A stretch of 64,000 nucleotides of DNA from Lantana camara (GCA_037501455.1 CM074861.1:97441001-97505000); one strand, 5' to 3'; shown: positions 1 to 12,365, counted from the first letter of the stretch. Notes: a model not told the origin generated them from the letters alone. Numbers and translations are program-made.

Positions 1-2
1 TC

Positions 3-2723
3 GGTACTCTAAGTAATGGACTTTATCTAACTCAAAATATCAATATTATGAATATACAACGAGAAACTAAACGTAAGAGAGATGACAAAGTTTCAGCTCC
101 CTTATGGCACGCTAGATTAGGACACATTTCCAAGAACAGAATTAGCAAGATAAACACTTTAGGATCATTCTCTAAAAATGATCTCAAAGAGTTGACTTCT
201 TGTGAATCCTGTCTCAAAGGAAAAATGTCCAAGTTTCGTTTTAAAGGGACTGTGGAACGCGCCACTAAGGTCTTAGATTTGATCCATTCTGATGTTTGTG
301 GACCGCTTAGTGTAAGCACTAGAAACAATCATCAGTATTTCATAACCTTTACCGATGACTTTAGTCGATATGGTTATGTATACTTAATGAAGTATAAATC
401 TGAAGCTTTTGAGAAATTCCTAGAATTTCAAAAGGAGGTTGAGAACCAAACTGGTCACAAGATCAAAGCACTTCGATCTGATCGAGGAGGCGAGTATCTT
501 AGTGAAGAATTCCTTAATCATCTCAAAGATAATGGGATTATCTCTCAGTGGACTCCTCCGGGAACTCCTCAGCTTAATGGAGTTTCTGAGAGAAGGAACT
601 GAACTCTACTCGATATGGTTCGTTACATGAGTTTCACTGACTTACCACCTTCTTTCTGGGGTTGTACCCTAGAAACTTCAGCAAAGATTTTGAATCTAGT
701 TCCCTCTAAGTCAGTCCTTAAAACGCCCTATGAAATGTGGCATGGTAAAATCCCTAGTTATTCTTACTTAAGAATTTGGGGTTGTCCTGCTTATGTGAAG
801 AGGACAATGGGAGATAAGTTAGAATCTCGTTCTAACTTATGCTACTTTGTAGGTTATCCTAAGGAATCCATAGGATACTACTTCTACGATCAATCTAAGC
901 AAAAGGTGTTTGTTTCCAGAAATGCCACTTTTCAGGAGGAACCATTCCTTAAAGAAAAGAAAGGCAAGATCATAGAATTAGAGGAAGTACAAAGTGACCC
1001 CAAGCCACCCACTGAAGAAACATCCCCTTCTGATCAACCACAACCAATCACGAATTTTGATACACACGTAAATCCTCCTCTAAGGCGTTCTGAACGCACT
1101 CCTAGACAGCCGGAGAGATGGTATGGATTCTTCCATGAGATCTCTCAAAAGGATAATGATCCTTTAACATATGAGGAGGCACTTTCAGATTCTGACTCTG
1201 AACAGTGGATAGAAGCCAGGAAATCCGAAATGGATTCCATGAACTCCAACCAAGTTTGGACCTTGGTAGATTTGCCTGATGGGGTCAAACCCATAGGTTA
1301 CAAATGGATCTTTAAGAGAAAGCGTGGAGTTGATGGAAGCATTGCAGCCTACAAAGCAAGACTGGTTGCAAAAGGATTCACTCAAAGACCCGGCGTGGAC
1401 TTTGATGAAACTTTTTCACCAGTTGCAATGCAAAAGTCTATTCGGATCATGCTTGCCATTGCTGCATATTAGGACTATGAGATATGACAAATGGATGTGA
1501 AAACTGCCTTTGTCAATGGTGACATTGATAAAGACATTTATATGGAGCAACCCATAGGTTTCACATTCAGTGGGAGTGAGCAAAAGGTTTGCAAACTCCA
1601 AAGATCAATCTATGGATTGAAATAGGCTTCTAGGATTTGGAACATTCGATTTGATGAATCAGTCAAAGCGTTTGGCTTCATTCAAATTTCAAATGAATCA
1701 TGTGTGTATAGAAAGGAATTGGAGACCTCAGTGCAATTCTTAGTACTTTATGTTGATGACATCCTTCTTATTGGGAATTCGAAGGATGACATGAAAGTGA
1801 CTAAGTTATGGTTATCGAACCAATTCGAGATGAAAGATCTTGGTGATGCGTCCTATATCCTTGGAATTAAAATCTATCGAGATAGATCTAGAAGGTTAAT
1901 AGGACTATCACAGTCGATGTACATTAACAAAGTATTGAAGAGATTCAATATGGAGTCAGCAAAGGTTAAGAACCTCCCTATGAGTGTAGGAACATGTCTT
2001 TCTAAGAAGATGTGTCCTAAGACTAACCTTGAGAAGGAAAGAATGACTCATATACCTTATGCATCAGCAATAGGTAACATAATGTATGCAATATTATGTA
2101 CTCGACCGGATGTGGCTTATGCACTTACTGTAACAAGTCGTTTCCAATCTAACCCTAGAGATGGTCACTGGGCTGCCGTGAAGAATATTCTTAAGTACTT
2201 GAAAAGTACTAAAGATTTATTCTTGGTTTACGGAGGTCAGAAAGATCTTACTGTCGAAGGATACTGCGATGCAAGCTTTGCATTTGACTTAGATGATTTT
2301 AAGTCAATGTCAGGATACATTTTCTGCCTAAACGGCGGAGCAGTGAGTTGGAAGAGTTCCAAGCAAACGACCACTGAGGCCGAATACTTAGCTGCAAATG
2401 ATGCAGCTAAGGAAGGTGTTTGGATTAGAAACTTCATTTAAGAGTTGAATGTTGTTCCTAGCATGAAAGACCCCATTACTGTGTTTTGTGACAACACTGG
2501 GGCGGTTGCTCAAGCAAGAGAACCAAGATCTCACCAACGGACCAAGCACATTATGAGGAAGTATCACCTAATCCGTGATATTGTCAAAAGAGGAGATGTG
2601 CAAATTGAGAGGGTCACATCAGCAGAGAACGTGACAAATTCACTTACTAAACCCCTTAGTCGAGAAGCTTTCGAAGGTCATCTTCAGAAGATGGGACTTA
2701 GAGTAGCTTTAGAATGGCTTTGA
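3..2723 (+). pseudogene. Ty1/copia pol remnant (copia-A), 5' part outside window
   Basis: One reading frame runs from the window edge to a normal stop at 2721-2723 and holds the copia pol domains in order. GAG-pre-integrase (LWHARLGH) is followed by the integrase core (DVCGPLS, TFTDDFSR, LRSDRGGEY), reverse transcriptase (YKWIFKRKRG, LYVDDILLIG) and RNase H ending near LTKPLSREAF. The frame never shifts but has five in-frame stops: TGA 600-602, TAG 1470-1472, TGA 1485-1487, TAG 1623-1625 and TAA 2439-2441. It cannot make a working polyprotein. Gag and protease would lie left of the window. The 3' LTR follows 16 bases downstream. Confidence 0.95.
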
Positions 2724-2739
2724 CGGGTAAGTAGGAGAT

Positions 2740-3175
2740 TGTTAGGAATAGTACCCTAGAAAGCCGATTGAATATCCGCTTTGTACTTTTCCTTATTGTA
2801 ATCACAAACAATCTTTGAATAAAATAAAGAATTGGGGCAACACTTCTTTATAAGCTCTTGTTTGGTATGCGTTTACTTTAGCTGTGCATGTATGAGAACT
2901 CCCCTAATCCTGATGACTTTAGGACTCTACCATTTAGGTGAAATGGTTCATGAAACGAGCCCTATTTCACATAAGTCATGATTAGTAAAATACTCCAAGC
3001 CGATGAGTCCTACAGACAGCGGGAGTGTCAACCTGACTCCTCTAAGGCTTGCTTGTGGGATCACGCCCTTAAAAAGGACCACCTTGTTTCATGGAGGTGA
3101 AAAGTGTATAGTTGATACGTGCGTGATACATGAGGGTGCTTACTTCAATAAGTAAGTTCACTGAGGTGCCCCGTG
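2740..3175 (+). repeat. copia-A 3' LTR, first segment
   Basis: The LTR opens with TGTTAGGAATA just after the purine-rich stretch gggtaagtaggaga, the probable polypurine tract. It aligns with the start of the solo LTR at 10452 and continues at 7834 after the hAT insertion. Its last eight bases, gccccgtg (3168-3175), are the hAT target-site duplication. Confidence 0.9.
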
Positions 3176-3300
3176 TAGGCATGCAAACGAGCCGAGCCGT
3201 GGCTATTTTGGCTGGTTCGAGCTCGGGCTCGGGGTGGGTGAGGTTGGCTCGGGCTTGGCTCGTAGGTGGCTTGAGCTGGCTCGGCTCGGCTCGGGAGCCA
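3176..3300. repeat. hAT left terminal inverted repeat and subterminal motif cluster
   Basis: Starts TAGGCATGCAAACGAG and is followed by many copies of GGCTCG or CGAGCC within about 120 bases. It is strongly GC-rich compared with the rest of the element. Such clusters are the usual transposase-binding region of Ac-type hAT elements; binding here is inferred. Confidence 0.8.
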
Positions 3301-3799
3301 CTATAGATTCTTTTGAGTTTTTGTTTTCCAGGCTAATCCAGATTCCAGAGACAACCTTTGTAGAATTAATACATATATAACATACCAAAAAAATTGCAAG
3401 ATTTCAATCCAGTTTAAACTAGTGCACATCATGAACATTACAAGTTACAACTAAGTTAAACAAATGTCTAAATCATCATTCATTAGCTCTCTTTTTCAGC
3501 TACCAAAATGCAACCACTAACCATAAATCCTAAATCAAATTCAAAACAAATAGATGTTCATATGCCATAGACCAAACACCACGTCTGTTGAAAAATGAAA
3601 ACTTGAAATGTCCCACCAACTTTGAAAAGGCTCCAACAATCATAGTATTTGCATCGCTGAGCAACTGAAATTTAGAAATAAGAGGATATAAACAACATTG
3701 TAATAATAATTAGCAACAGAAATTTAGAAATAAGAGAATATAAATAACCTAGTATCCTACTTCCAAACTACCTTTTCAAGATGTGTAGTCAATTCTCAA

Positions 3800-6621
3800 T
3801 TAAAGATTTGGTAACTCAACTATAATTGGTTCTTCTTCCTCCTGACAATTTACAAAGACAATTAGTAACATAAACATTCAATTGGAAATAAGTAATTTTA
3901 ATAAAGAATTACTTACATCAACTTTAACCTTGACACTGTAATGCTTTCTCAACCAATCTCCACCGCACAACAACATCTCGACGGTCTTCGGGTTTAATCG
4001 GGCACGGTATTTATCAATCACTCGACTACCGGCACTAAATGTGGCCTCCGATGCAACTGTTGTAACGGGAATGGCTAGAATGTCCTTAGCCATTATGGAC
4101 AATATAGGAAATTTGTACGCGTTTTTGTGCCACCAATCCAATGCATTAAATGCACTCGGAGCCAAACTTGGATCATACTCATGACATCTCTCATCAAGAT
4201 AAATCTCCAATTCACTTTTCATAGGGGTAATCGTCTCCCTAGTCTGAACCACTTTATTAAATAGACTCCATCCACCAAACGAACTAGAAGACGTTCCACT
4301 ACGCCTTCCAATTACTTCATTTGAATCATGCTTTCTTTTAGATCCCGAAAGTTTCGACTTTTTAGCATTTTCCACTTCACAATAATTCAAATAGAGCTTC
4401 ATTAAGTTTCTTCTAATTTCCGCACACCTTTGTTGAGCCTCCTCCTCGGGATAAAATTGGGGGAAAAAAGCTTCCAAATTTGCCAATTTGCACCTCGGAT
4501 CCATTATAGCACCAATAGCCATCAAGATATTAGTTTCACCCCAAAATTTATCAAACTTTGTCTTCATTTTACCAACCATATCCCTCACGAAACCGTCTTC
4601 GTCATAAACCCCTTTATCCAATACACTCTTCACCACCAACACTTCATTCAAAAATAGGTTTGAAGTCGGGTAATCACTTCCAGAAATAATGTGTGTGGCA
4701 TCATAAAAGGTTTTCAAAATCTTGATTACCTTTTCCGTATTCTTCCAATCCTCATCAGTTGGGCAGCTGAAGTAATTTGTTTCTCGAGCTTGGAATCGTG
4801 GAAACACTTCTTTGAAATGATATGCACATTCAAGCATCTCGTATGTCGAATTCCATCTCGTCTTGCAATCGTAAATAAGTTGTTTATTTGCCAATTTCAA
4901 TTGTTTAGCCACCTCCGCAAATTTCATCACTCTTGGTTCAGATTTTTTGATGAAATCAATACTTTCGCGAATGATTGAAATAACTGCACTAATCTCTTTA
5001 AGGCCGTCTTGCGCTATGAGATTCAAGATGTGGGTTGTACACCTGAAATGAAACAAATTATAAAAGTATGTCAAACATATTATCTAAAAACAGTTTATAA
5101 AAACTGAATATAAAAGACAAACAAAACAGATATTAAAAACTGATTTTATAAAACATTTATAAAAACTGATTTCATAAAACATTTATAAAATTGGTTATAA
5201 AAACTGATTTTATAAAACAGATTATAACACAGATTATATAAACACAGTTTATAAAAAGTGAATATAAAAGACAATCAAAACAGATTTTGAAAACAGATTT
5301 TATAAAACATTTATAAAAACTGATTTCATAAAACATTTATAAAATTGGTTATAAAAACTGATTTTAATAACTGATTTTAACACAGATTATATAAAAACAT
5401 GTGTAAAATTGATTTTAATAACAGAATATAAAAACATGTACGAAAATGATTTTTCAAAATTAATTATAAAAATATTTATAAAACAAATTTGGAAAACTGA
5501 TTTTCAACACAGATTATTAAACACAGAATATATACCTGACATTTCAAAACTGATTATAAAAATATTTATGAAACATACCTGACATGAAACAACTTGCCGT
5601 CACACACTCGACTTGTCCGGTTAAATGAATCGCGCATACACCCGATCGCTACATCATTTGCACTAGCATTATCGACCGAAACACTTAAGATTTTGCTGTC
5701 GATTTCCCACTCGTTTGTACACTTAATAACTGCATCTGCAATCGATATGCCACAATGAGGAGGTGGAAGCCGGATAAAACTAAGAACACGCTTGTTCAAG
5801 TTCCAATTTGAATAAACCCAATGCTCGGTTATCGTCATATATTCGAGTTTCTGATTCTTAGACTTCCACAAATCTGTTGTCAAACAAATCTTTTCGACTG
5901 ATTTCAATGCTTGCTTCAGCTTCTTTTGCTCCATTTCATACACCATGAAACAATTTTTCTTAAGTGTAGTTCGAGATATACTCTTCCACTCGGGCATCCC
6001 ACGATTGCAAAACATATTAAATCCCACTTCTTCCACAAGTGTGAAGGGATGATTATGCATCATGGTCCATATTGCAGCCGCTTCTTTCATCTTCTCCATG
6101 TCAAACTTCCCATCAACTAACGGGGGCAATATTGTACCTGAAATTATAGACCCAAAACCCAACTTCATTTGGTTAGCATTTTCTGCACTCTTCTTTCGTT
6201 CCATCTCCAGATATTTAGCACAAGTTTTGAGGTGTCTGACCATATGAGATGTAGCACCCGACTTCCTCTTTGAAAATGATTTTTTGCAATACTTGCACAC
6301 ATACTTTACCACTTCCCCCTTGCTATCCAAAACTTTCTCCATTGCGATCCACACAGGTGAAGTGGACTGTCTCTTTGGCTTGTCAAATGGATTGTCATTG
6401 TCCATTTCAGTTGGTGAAGTTGGTACGTTCACACCCTGCGTGGTCACAAAATTTACCTCAACTTCGTCATTGGCATTCCTTCCTTCCTCATCGGTATTCA
6501 ATGTAGTAGGAGTCGGAGGAGTCGTAGGAGTCAGAGGAGTCGACTCATTGGTATTCAATGTCAAAGGACTCATGGGATTTGACTCATCTTGTGATTCATT
6601 GCTTGAAGCAGCCATGGACAT
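3800..6621 (-). CDS. hAT transposase (BED zinc finger, hAT dimerisation domain), 3 exons
   Basis: Model on the minus strand: exon 1 6621-5579, exon 2 5042-3917, exon 3 3841-3800. Junctions are GT-AG and total length is 2211 bases (736 residues), with no internal stop. The start is ATG at 6621; an acceptor-like TAG lies just upstream, so a 5'UTR intron is possible. Residues about 90-134 form a BED finger (C109, C112, H126, H130, motif CKYCKKSFS). The RNase-H-like core shows LTTDLWKS and SVDNASAND, which fit the first two catalytic aspartates. The C-terminus holds the hAT dimerisation block ([24 protein letters not shown]). The protein would bind the element's ends and mobilise it by cut and paste in the nucleus. 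The last small exon is the least certain part. Confidence 0.88.
5103..5400. repeat. Direct repeat of about 150 bp inside the transposase intron
   Basis: Two adjacent AT-rich copies, about 5103-5257 and 5258-5400, share a near-identical run beginning gaatataaaagacaa and including ttataaaattggttataaaa. Shorter related pieces continue to about 5560. It lies wholly in intron 1 (5043-5578). Confidence 0.75.
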
Positions 6622-7644
6622 CCTACATAAAGACAAAGAAAAGGAAAAGAAAAACAATTTTTAGTCAATTTTCAGAATATCCAATAAAGCTCCAGAAGCA
6701 ATAAGAGTATTAATTACAGAACAACTTTTTCATATCAATTACAGAATTATGTACTTCAAGCAAGTATATTATTCAAAAGTTTATTACTGATGCAACCTAA
6801 TCTTGCTTAATCAGTCAAAATAGCACAGCGAGAAACTATCAACAGAAGGGCAAAAAACAAGAAACTACGAGAAACTATCAAAAGAAGGGCAGAAAACAAG
6901 AAACTACAAAATCAGTCCAAATATTTGGGTACTCGATTCTTCTTTACAGCTGAACATGATTGTTTGGGAATCAATCAGTCCAAAAAATACCAGAAGTTAT
7001 TTGGGTACTCGATCAGTCCAAATCAGCTGTTTTGGACTGATTTGTTCTCGATATGTAAAAAGAAACTACAAAATCAGTCCCAAATAAACAAATTACAGAA
7101 TTCTATGCTTTAGTAAAGAAGTGCAAATAATCATGTTGAAAGAACCCAAATAACCAAGAATCGAGTACCGTCAGTTGATAATATCTTCATACATTTAGTA
7201 AAGAAGGGCAAATAATTTTAAATCTGAGAATTGCCATCATAAAAACTCACTTTTTCAGCAACACGAGATGCGTGACGAGTTGAGGCGAAATGAAGCGGAG
7301 AGAATGCGTGGTGGTGGCCGGTGGGGTGGTGTGGTGCGTGAGGAGGAGTCGCGGCGACTGGCGAGGGATGGCTGGCGGAGATGCAGTAGTGTTGGCGCGA
7401 CGGGATGGCTTCAGAGAAACAGCGGCGGTGGCTTGAGATGCCTGGAGGAGGCACGATGGTGGTGGCGCGGGATGATTGCCGCTTGCGAGGTGGTGGTGGT
7501 GAGCGGCGCTGAGATGAAAGACAGAAAAGGGTTTCACTTCAGCATTACGGAGGAATTGGGAAATAATTGGAGAAAGTGAGAAACCAGGGGTAGAGCATAT
7601 GTATATATATATATTTTTTATTATTATTATTTTTTAATTAATTA
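6622..7644. other. hAT interior upstream of the transposase; no gene seen
   Basis: This is the 5' leader and promoter side of the transposase. It contains short repeats of the phrases aatcagtccaaat and gggtactcgat around 6910-7090, and a GC-rich stretch at 7265-7560 that is open in several frames on both strands. None of those frames resembles a protein I know. Confidence 0.6.
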
Positions 7645-7825
7645 GTGTAGCTCGCGAGCTGGCTCACAAGCCACGAGCCTCAAAGTATGTGGCTCGGGCT
7701 TGGGTTCGAAACCCCTCAAGTCGAGCCAAGGCTCAGCTCGGCTCGGTATTACCGAACCCAAGCGCGAGCTATTTTCGAGCCATCTCGCCAAGCTCGCGAG
7801 CTGGCTCGTCTCGTTTGCATGCCTA
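7645..7825. repeat. hAT right terminal inverted repeat and subterminal motif cluster
   Basis: Ends ...CTCGTCTCGTTTGCATGCCTA, the inverted counterpart of the left end. The preceding 170 bases are dense in gagctggctc and cgagcc motifs, mirroring the left subterminal cluster. Confidence 0.8.
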
Positions 7826-8550
7826 GCCCCGTGTGAGAAGATTCCTAAATGGGAAAGGAAGTTTCTATTTCAGGAAATGGAAACTTCCAGATTAGGAAAT
7901 ATCTCACGAGTCATTGATGTGATTAATTGATCCTTTGACTTGAGGTTCCATGTCATTTTATGAGTTAACTCTATAATCTTAGGTATAAGCTTTAAAGGGT
8001 GTCGCCTTAGACAACTGATTCAAGGCTTATGCTGGGGTTGCACAAGTGGCACATGAAAGTATATGAGAATCGATAAAGGACCTACGCTTGCATTAGCAAG
8101 ATGATGAATGACTTATTGTATAAGTCATTCATATGCCATCTAGGAGTCCTTGGCCAAGGCAGTAGATCAAGACATCAAGAAAAGGGTTTCTTGGATTGAG
8201 ATCAAATGGATATGAAATGCACTTAGCTTTAAGACCGGATTATTAGTGTTCTAATTATTCCCTTACCCTAGATCTTGGTTGAGAGATAGTAAGTAGGAGG
8301 ATTGTATCTCACATGAATCAATGACTTAAAAGTTCTGTCGAATCGATACATTCCAATTCAGCTAGGGGTTAAACACCTGTTGCTAGACTACGGTCGTTTA
8401 ATCTGTGGACTGATTAATTAATTAGTGAATTAATTAATTAGGGTCACTGCTATTTGAATTGAGAACCTAGAGGGTCACATACAACAACTTGGTTACATGA
8501 GTTGGGGCTTTGAAATGATTAAACGAGTTAATCGAGCCGAGAGGGTTCCA

Positions 8551-8608
8551 CACGTGTGAAACCACACGTGTGGGTCACATGACTGGACACGTGTCCTTGG
8601 GACACGTG
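8551..8608. promoter_or_regulatory. Cluster of four CACGTG (G-box) palindromes in LTR
   Basis: CACGTG occurs at 8551, 8565, 8588 and 8603, each extended to forms such as acacgtgt. CACGTG is the core site of plant bZIP and bHLH factors, including ABA-responsive ones. The cluster lies about 350 bases upstream of the LTR TATA box, where an enhancer would sit. A matching cluster occurs in the solo LTR. Confidence 0.6.
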
Positions 8609-8949
8609 TGCCACACTTGTATAATTATTTGCACATTAAATAATTAATGTGTTAATTATTTAATAGACTTTGGTTTAATTTTGAATTAAAAAGAAAGTTT
8701 TATTTTGGAGAAAAATAATCTATTTAATTAATTATGAATTAATTAATTAGATAAATAAGTTATTTATTTATTTAATAAATAAAGTATAAAATTATCCAAA
8801 AGGAGTTTGGATATTTTTAGCTCTCTTAAAAGTTGATTTGAATTAGAATTCAAAGTCAAAGTTGAAAATTACTTGATAATCAAGTAATTAGAGAGAGGGA
8901 CCAAATCCTTAGCCCAAAAGGACTAGGGTTTCGGCGTCCCTCCCTTTCC

Positions 8950-8957
8950 TATATATA
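8950..8957 (+). promoter_or_regulatory. LTR TATA box
   Basis: TATATATA within the context tttcctatatatagggg, about 390 bases before the LTR end. This fits the U3/R position of a retrotransposon promoter. Confidence 0.6.
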
Positions 8958-9345
8958 GGGGAGCTCGAGCTCCGCTTAGAGAGTGATTGGCAATTCTTTT
9001 GGCTCATGTGTTGAACAGCATCCTTTCTCCAAGATCAAATAAACCCTAGGTTAAGCCTAAACACTAACTAGAGAACTAGCATCCTTACTAGTTAGATTGT
9101 AGTCAAGTTGGTGGACTATCTCTAGAGAGCTTGAAGTTAGAAGTTTTGAAGATTCGAGATTTACCAAGGAGAGGGGATCAAGCCGCGAGAAGAGCGTTCT
9201 TGGGTAGCCTGAAACGCTTCAAGAAAGATTATTGAAAAAGTAAGTTTCTAATCTTTACGAATTTGGATACACGATTGCGAGTCCAAGATCCTTTTGTTCG
9301 AAATTTTTTAAATTTCCACTGCTTTCTGATTCCAGTTTTCCAACA

Positions 9346-10451
9346 ATTGTATTTATTTATTGTATTGATCTAGTTATGGAATGGAATTGAACTCGGGACA
9401 GGTTTCTAAGGCTTTAGTTGAACCCGTTTTATATTATTGCCTTGTATTGATATTCGGGACAGGTTAGGACAGGTTTATTGAATTAGTGGAACCCGTATTT
9501 AATTTCTTGTTGGAATTGCGTTCACTTTTTTGATAGTGATTGAATAAATGCCTTGCTTCCTCATTTTTGTTACATTTGAATTGTTCCAGGGTTAGATTCC
9601 GCCTAGCTAGAACATTCTTTTCATTGTCTTCCGTTCGCTGTGACTTTGGTTTATGTATGGATTAGTCCGTTTCATATGTGGAGGACCGAACTCATAATGC
9701 GGGGGATGTGATGCTCTCGTCGCGGATGCTATATCTTAAAGTGGTATCAAAGCTCCAGGTTGCAAAACCGGAGTTCTAGTGTAGTGTCGTGTCAAGTATA
9801 GGTCGAACGGCTTAGGAACATGTGTCAACGTATGCACCACATTGATTATGAACATTGTTATTGAAATTTGATATGGAGAATATTGCCAAATATGTTTCTT
9901 TCAAAACTTTGATGATTTAAATGTTGCATTTTGCATTGAATTCATGTTGTTGGTGTCAATTATGTGGCATGAGCATACATTAACCACATGCATTTATTTT
10001 GAAATGAGTTGTGATTTTTAGGTTACAAAGATGATATCAAACCACTGCCAATCTCCATGACAACCACAATCTATCACAAGCTTTTCTTTCTCTAGCTCGG
10101 AAGTTGTAAGGAAAGCACCGGGATTATATACCAAACTGTGAAGAACGTAGCTTTTCTATACGGGACTATGGTTCGAGTGGTGGCATCCAGATTAAGAAGT
10201 CAACTTGAAGGAAAGTTTACAAGTTCTATTAGTAATGGTGAATCATCAACAAGATGGGAATTTGGGGTGTGTAATAATTTTTGATTCACAAGATCAATAT
10301 GTATGCCTATGCTATGAAGATTTCTCAACTGAATTCTATAGGATTAATTACTCAAGAGAAAAGTAAAGAAAATCTCGAAGATGCTTTAGGTTTGAGGTTT
10401 CTACCAACAAGGATGCGATGACCTTCAAGGGAATTCAAGGTAAAGAGGTTT
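9346..10451. other. Older repeat DNA hosting copia-A and the solo LTR; no gene seen
   Basis: No reading frame of note. A phrase gggacaggtt recurs at about 9395-9475. At 9742-9753 tggtatcaaagc resembles the initiator-Met tRNA primer site of plant LTR retrotransposons (TGGTATCAGAGC). The region may be the end of an old LTR plus leader. The same unit probably resumes at 12366 after the solo LTR. Confidence 0.4.
9742..9753 (+). other. Possible primer binding site of an old LTR retrotransposon
   Basis: tggtatcaaagc differs by one base from the common plant site complementary to the 3' end of initiator methionine tRNA. No flanking LTR boundary could be proven. Confidence 0.35.
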
Positions 10452-12365
10452 TGTTAGGAATACTGCCCTGAAAGCCGATGTAATAGTCAGCTTTAGTACT
10501 TTCCTTTTGTAAATCACAGACAATCTTTGAATAATACGAATTAAGGTAACACTTCTTTATATGCTCTTCTTTGATTGTGTGTTCACTTTTGATTGCGCAT
10601 GTATAAGAACTCCCCTAATCAATATGACTTATAGGACTCAACCATTTAGGCGAAGTGGTTCATGAGACGAGCCCTATATCACATAAGTCATGATTAGAAA
10701 TCACTCCAAGCCGATGAGTCCTACAAACAGTGGGAGCGTCAACCTGACTCGTTAGAGGCTTGCTCGTGTGATCACGCCCTTAAGAAGGACCACCTTGTTT
10801 CATGGGGTGCAAAGTGTATAGTTGATACGTGCGTAATACATGGGGGTGCTTACTTATTCTGAGTAGGTACACTGAGGTGTCCCGTGTGAGAAAATTCCTA
10901 AATGGGAAAGGAAGTTTCTATATCTAGAAATAGAAACTTCCAGCTTAGGAAATATCTCACGAGTCATTGATGTGATTAAGTGATCCTTAGACTTGAGGTT
11001 CCATTGATACTTTATGAGCTAACTCTATAGTCTTAGGTGTAAGCTTTAAAGGGTGTCGCCTTAGACAACTGATTAAAGGCTTATGCTGGGGCTGCACAAG
11101 TGGCACATGAAAGTATATGAGAATCGATAAAGGACCTACGCTTGCATTAGCAAGATGATGAATGACTTATTGTATAAGTAATTCATATGCCATCTAGGAG
11201 TCCTTGGCCAAGGCAGTAGATCAAGACATCAAGAAAAGAGTTTCTTGGATTGAGATCAAATGGATATGAAATGCACTTAACATTAGGATCAAGATTATTA
11301 GGGTTCTAATTATTCCCTTGCCCTAGATCTTGATTGAGAGTGGGAAGTAGGAGGATTTTATCTCACATATTTCAATGACTTAAAGGTTCTGTCGAATCGA
11401 GACATTCTTATTCAGCTAGGGGTCAAACACCTATTTCTAGACTATGGTTGTTTGATCTGTGGACTGATTAATTAATTAGGGAATTAATTAATTAGGGTCA
11501 CTGGTAATTGAATTAAGAACCTAGAGGGTCACACACAACAACCCGGTCACGTGGGTTAAGGCTTGAATCGATTAAACGAGTTGATCGAGCCATTAAGAGA
11601 ATGGTGGGGCCCACACGTGTGGGAGGCGTGAATGACACGTGTCCTTAAGGACACGTGTAGTCACGTGTGTATATATTAAATAATTAATGTGTTAATTATT
11701 TAATGGACTTTGATTTAATTTTGAATTAATATTAAAGTCCTAATTTGGAGAATTAAAGTCTAATAAATAATTAATTATGAATTAATTATATTATTAGTCT
11801 TCAAGTTATTTATTGTAAAATAAATAAAGTAAAATTAAATGTCTAAAAGAGTTAGACTAGATTCTTGCTTTCCAAGTTGATCAAAAGGAGACTTTTGGTC
11901 AAAGTAAGAGACTTGGTCTCCAAGCAAGATATCCCTTTCCAAAAGGAGTTTGGAATCCTTTTCCACAAGGGATAAGGGGTTCGAACCCTAGCCTTATAAT
12001 AGAGGGGTTCGAACCCCATGGGATGATGATACACAATTTCTCCTTCTCCAATAATTATACACTAAACCCTAGAGCCTAAACACCGAATATAGAACTAACA
12101 TCCTCCCTATTCGGATAGTGGTCGCTGTTGGTGGACTAATTCTCTAGAGGGCTACTATCGTGAAGTCTTGAAAGATTCGAAGGAGCTTTTGGGGATCAAG
12201 CCGCATGAAGAGCGTTCTTGGGCAGCTAGAACGTGTCAAGAAAGCTACTATCTAAGTGAATTTTTTGATCTCTACGAATTTGGGAATAGGAATTGCAAGA
12301 TTCGATCCTAACTTATTGGGAAAATTTTTAAATTTCCGCTGCGTTTCTATCTCGTTTTCCCAACA
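10452..12365 (+). repeat. Solo LTR related to copia-A
   Basis: Begins TGTTAGGAATACTGCCC and ends ...TTTTCCCAACA. It is collinear with the copia-A 3' LTR over its full length, including the cgagccctatNtcacataagtcatgattag block. It has no internal domain attached. Flanking pentamers are ggttt (10447-10451) and agttt (12366-12370), four of five matching. This fits a target duplication and loss of the internal region by LTR-LTR recombination. Differences from the copia-A LTR include several small indels, so the two insertions are separate events. Confidence 0.88.
11548..11667. promoter_or_regulatory. CACGTG cluster in the solo LTR
   Basis: CACGTG occurs at 11548, 11614, 11636, 11652 and 11662. 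The position corresponds to the cluster in the copia-A LTR, although spacing and flanks have changed. Confidence 0.55.

Larger units (their letters stand above)
3176..7825 (-). mobile_element. hAT superfamily DNA transposon, apparently complete
   Basis: The element is flanked by identical 8-bp duplications gccccgtg (3168-3175 and 7826-7833), the hAT signature. Its ends are inverted repeats: taggcatgcaaacgag is perfect over 16 bases, then one mismatch, then CGAGCC. Both subterminal regions (about 3180-3300 and 7645-7820) are dense in GGCTCG/CGAGCC motifs, as expected of hAT transposase-binding ends. The only gene is a BED-finger hAT transposase on the minus strand. The insertion splits the copia-A 3' LTR, so it is younger than that element. 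No stop or frameshift was found in the transposase model, so it may be autonomous. Confidence 0.92.
7834..9345 (+). repeat. copia-A 3' LTR, second segment
   Basis: This continues the LTR after the hAT and ends ...TTTTCCAACA, matching the end of the solo LTR at 12365. With 2740-3175 the LTR totals 1948 bases, close to the 1914-base solo LTR and long for a copia element. It contains a cluster of CACGTG motifs and a TATA box. The 5' LTR and outer target duplication lie outside the window. Confidence 0.9.

Noticed and set aside
7218..7579. GC-rich open frames on both strands inside the hAT
   Set aside because: Low-complexity composition opens all frames; no homology or splice context.
9346..9741. 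Complete LTR of an older retrotransposon
   Set aside because: Only a primer-site-like motif supports it; neither LTR boundary nor a partner could be shown.
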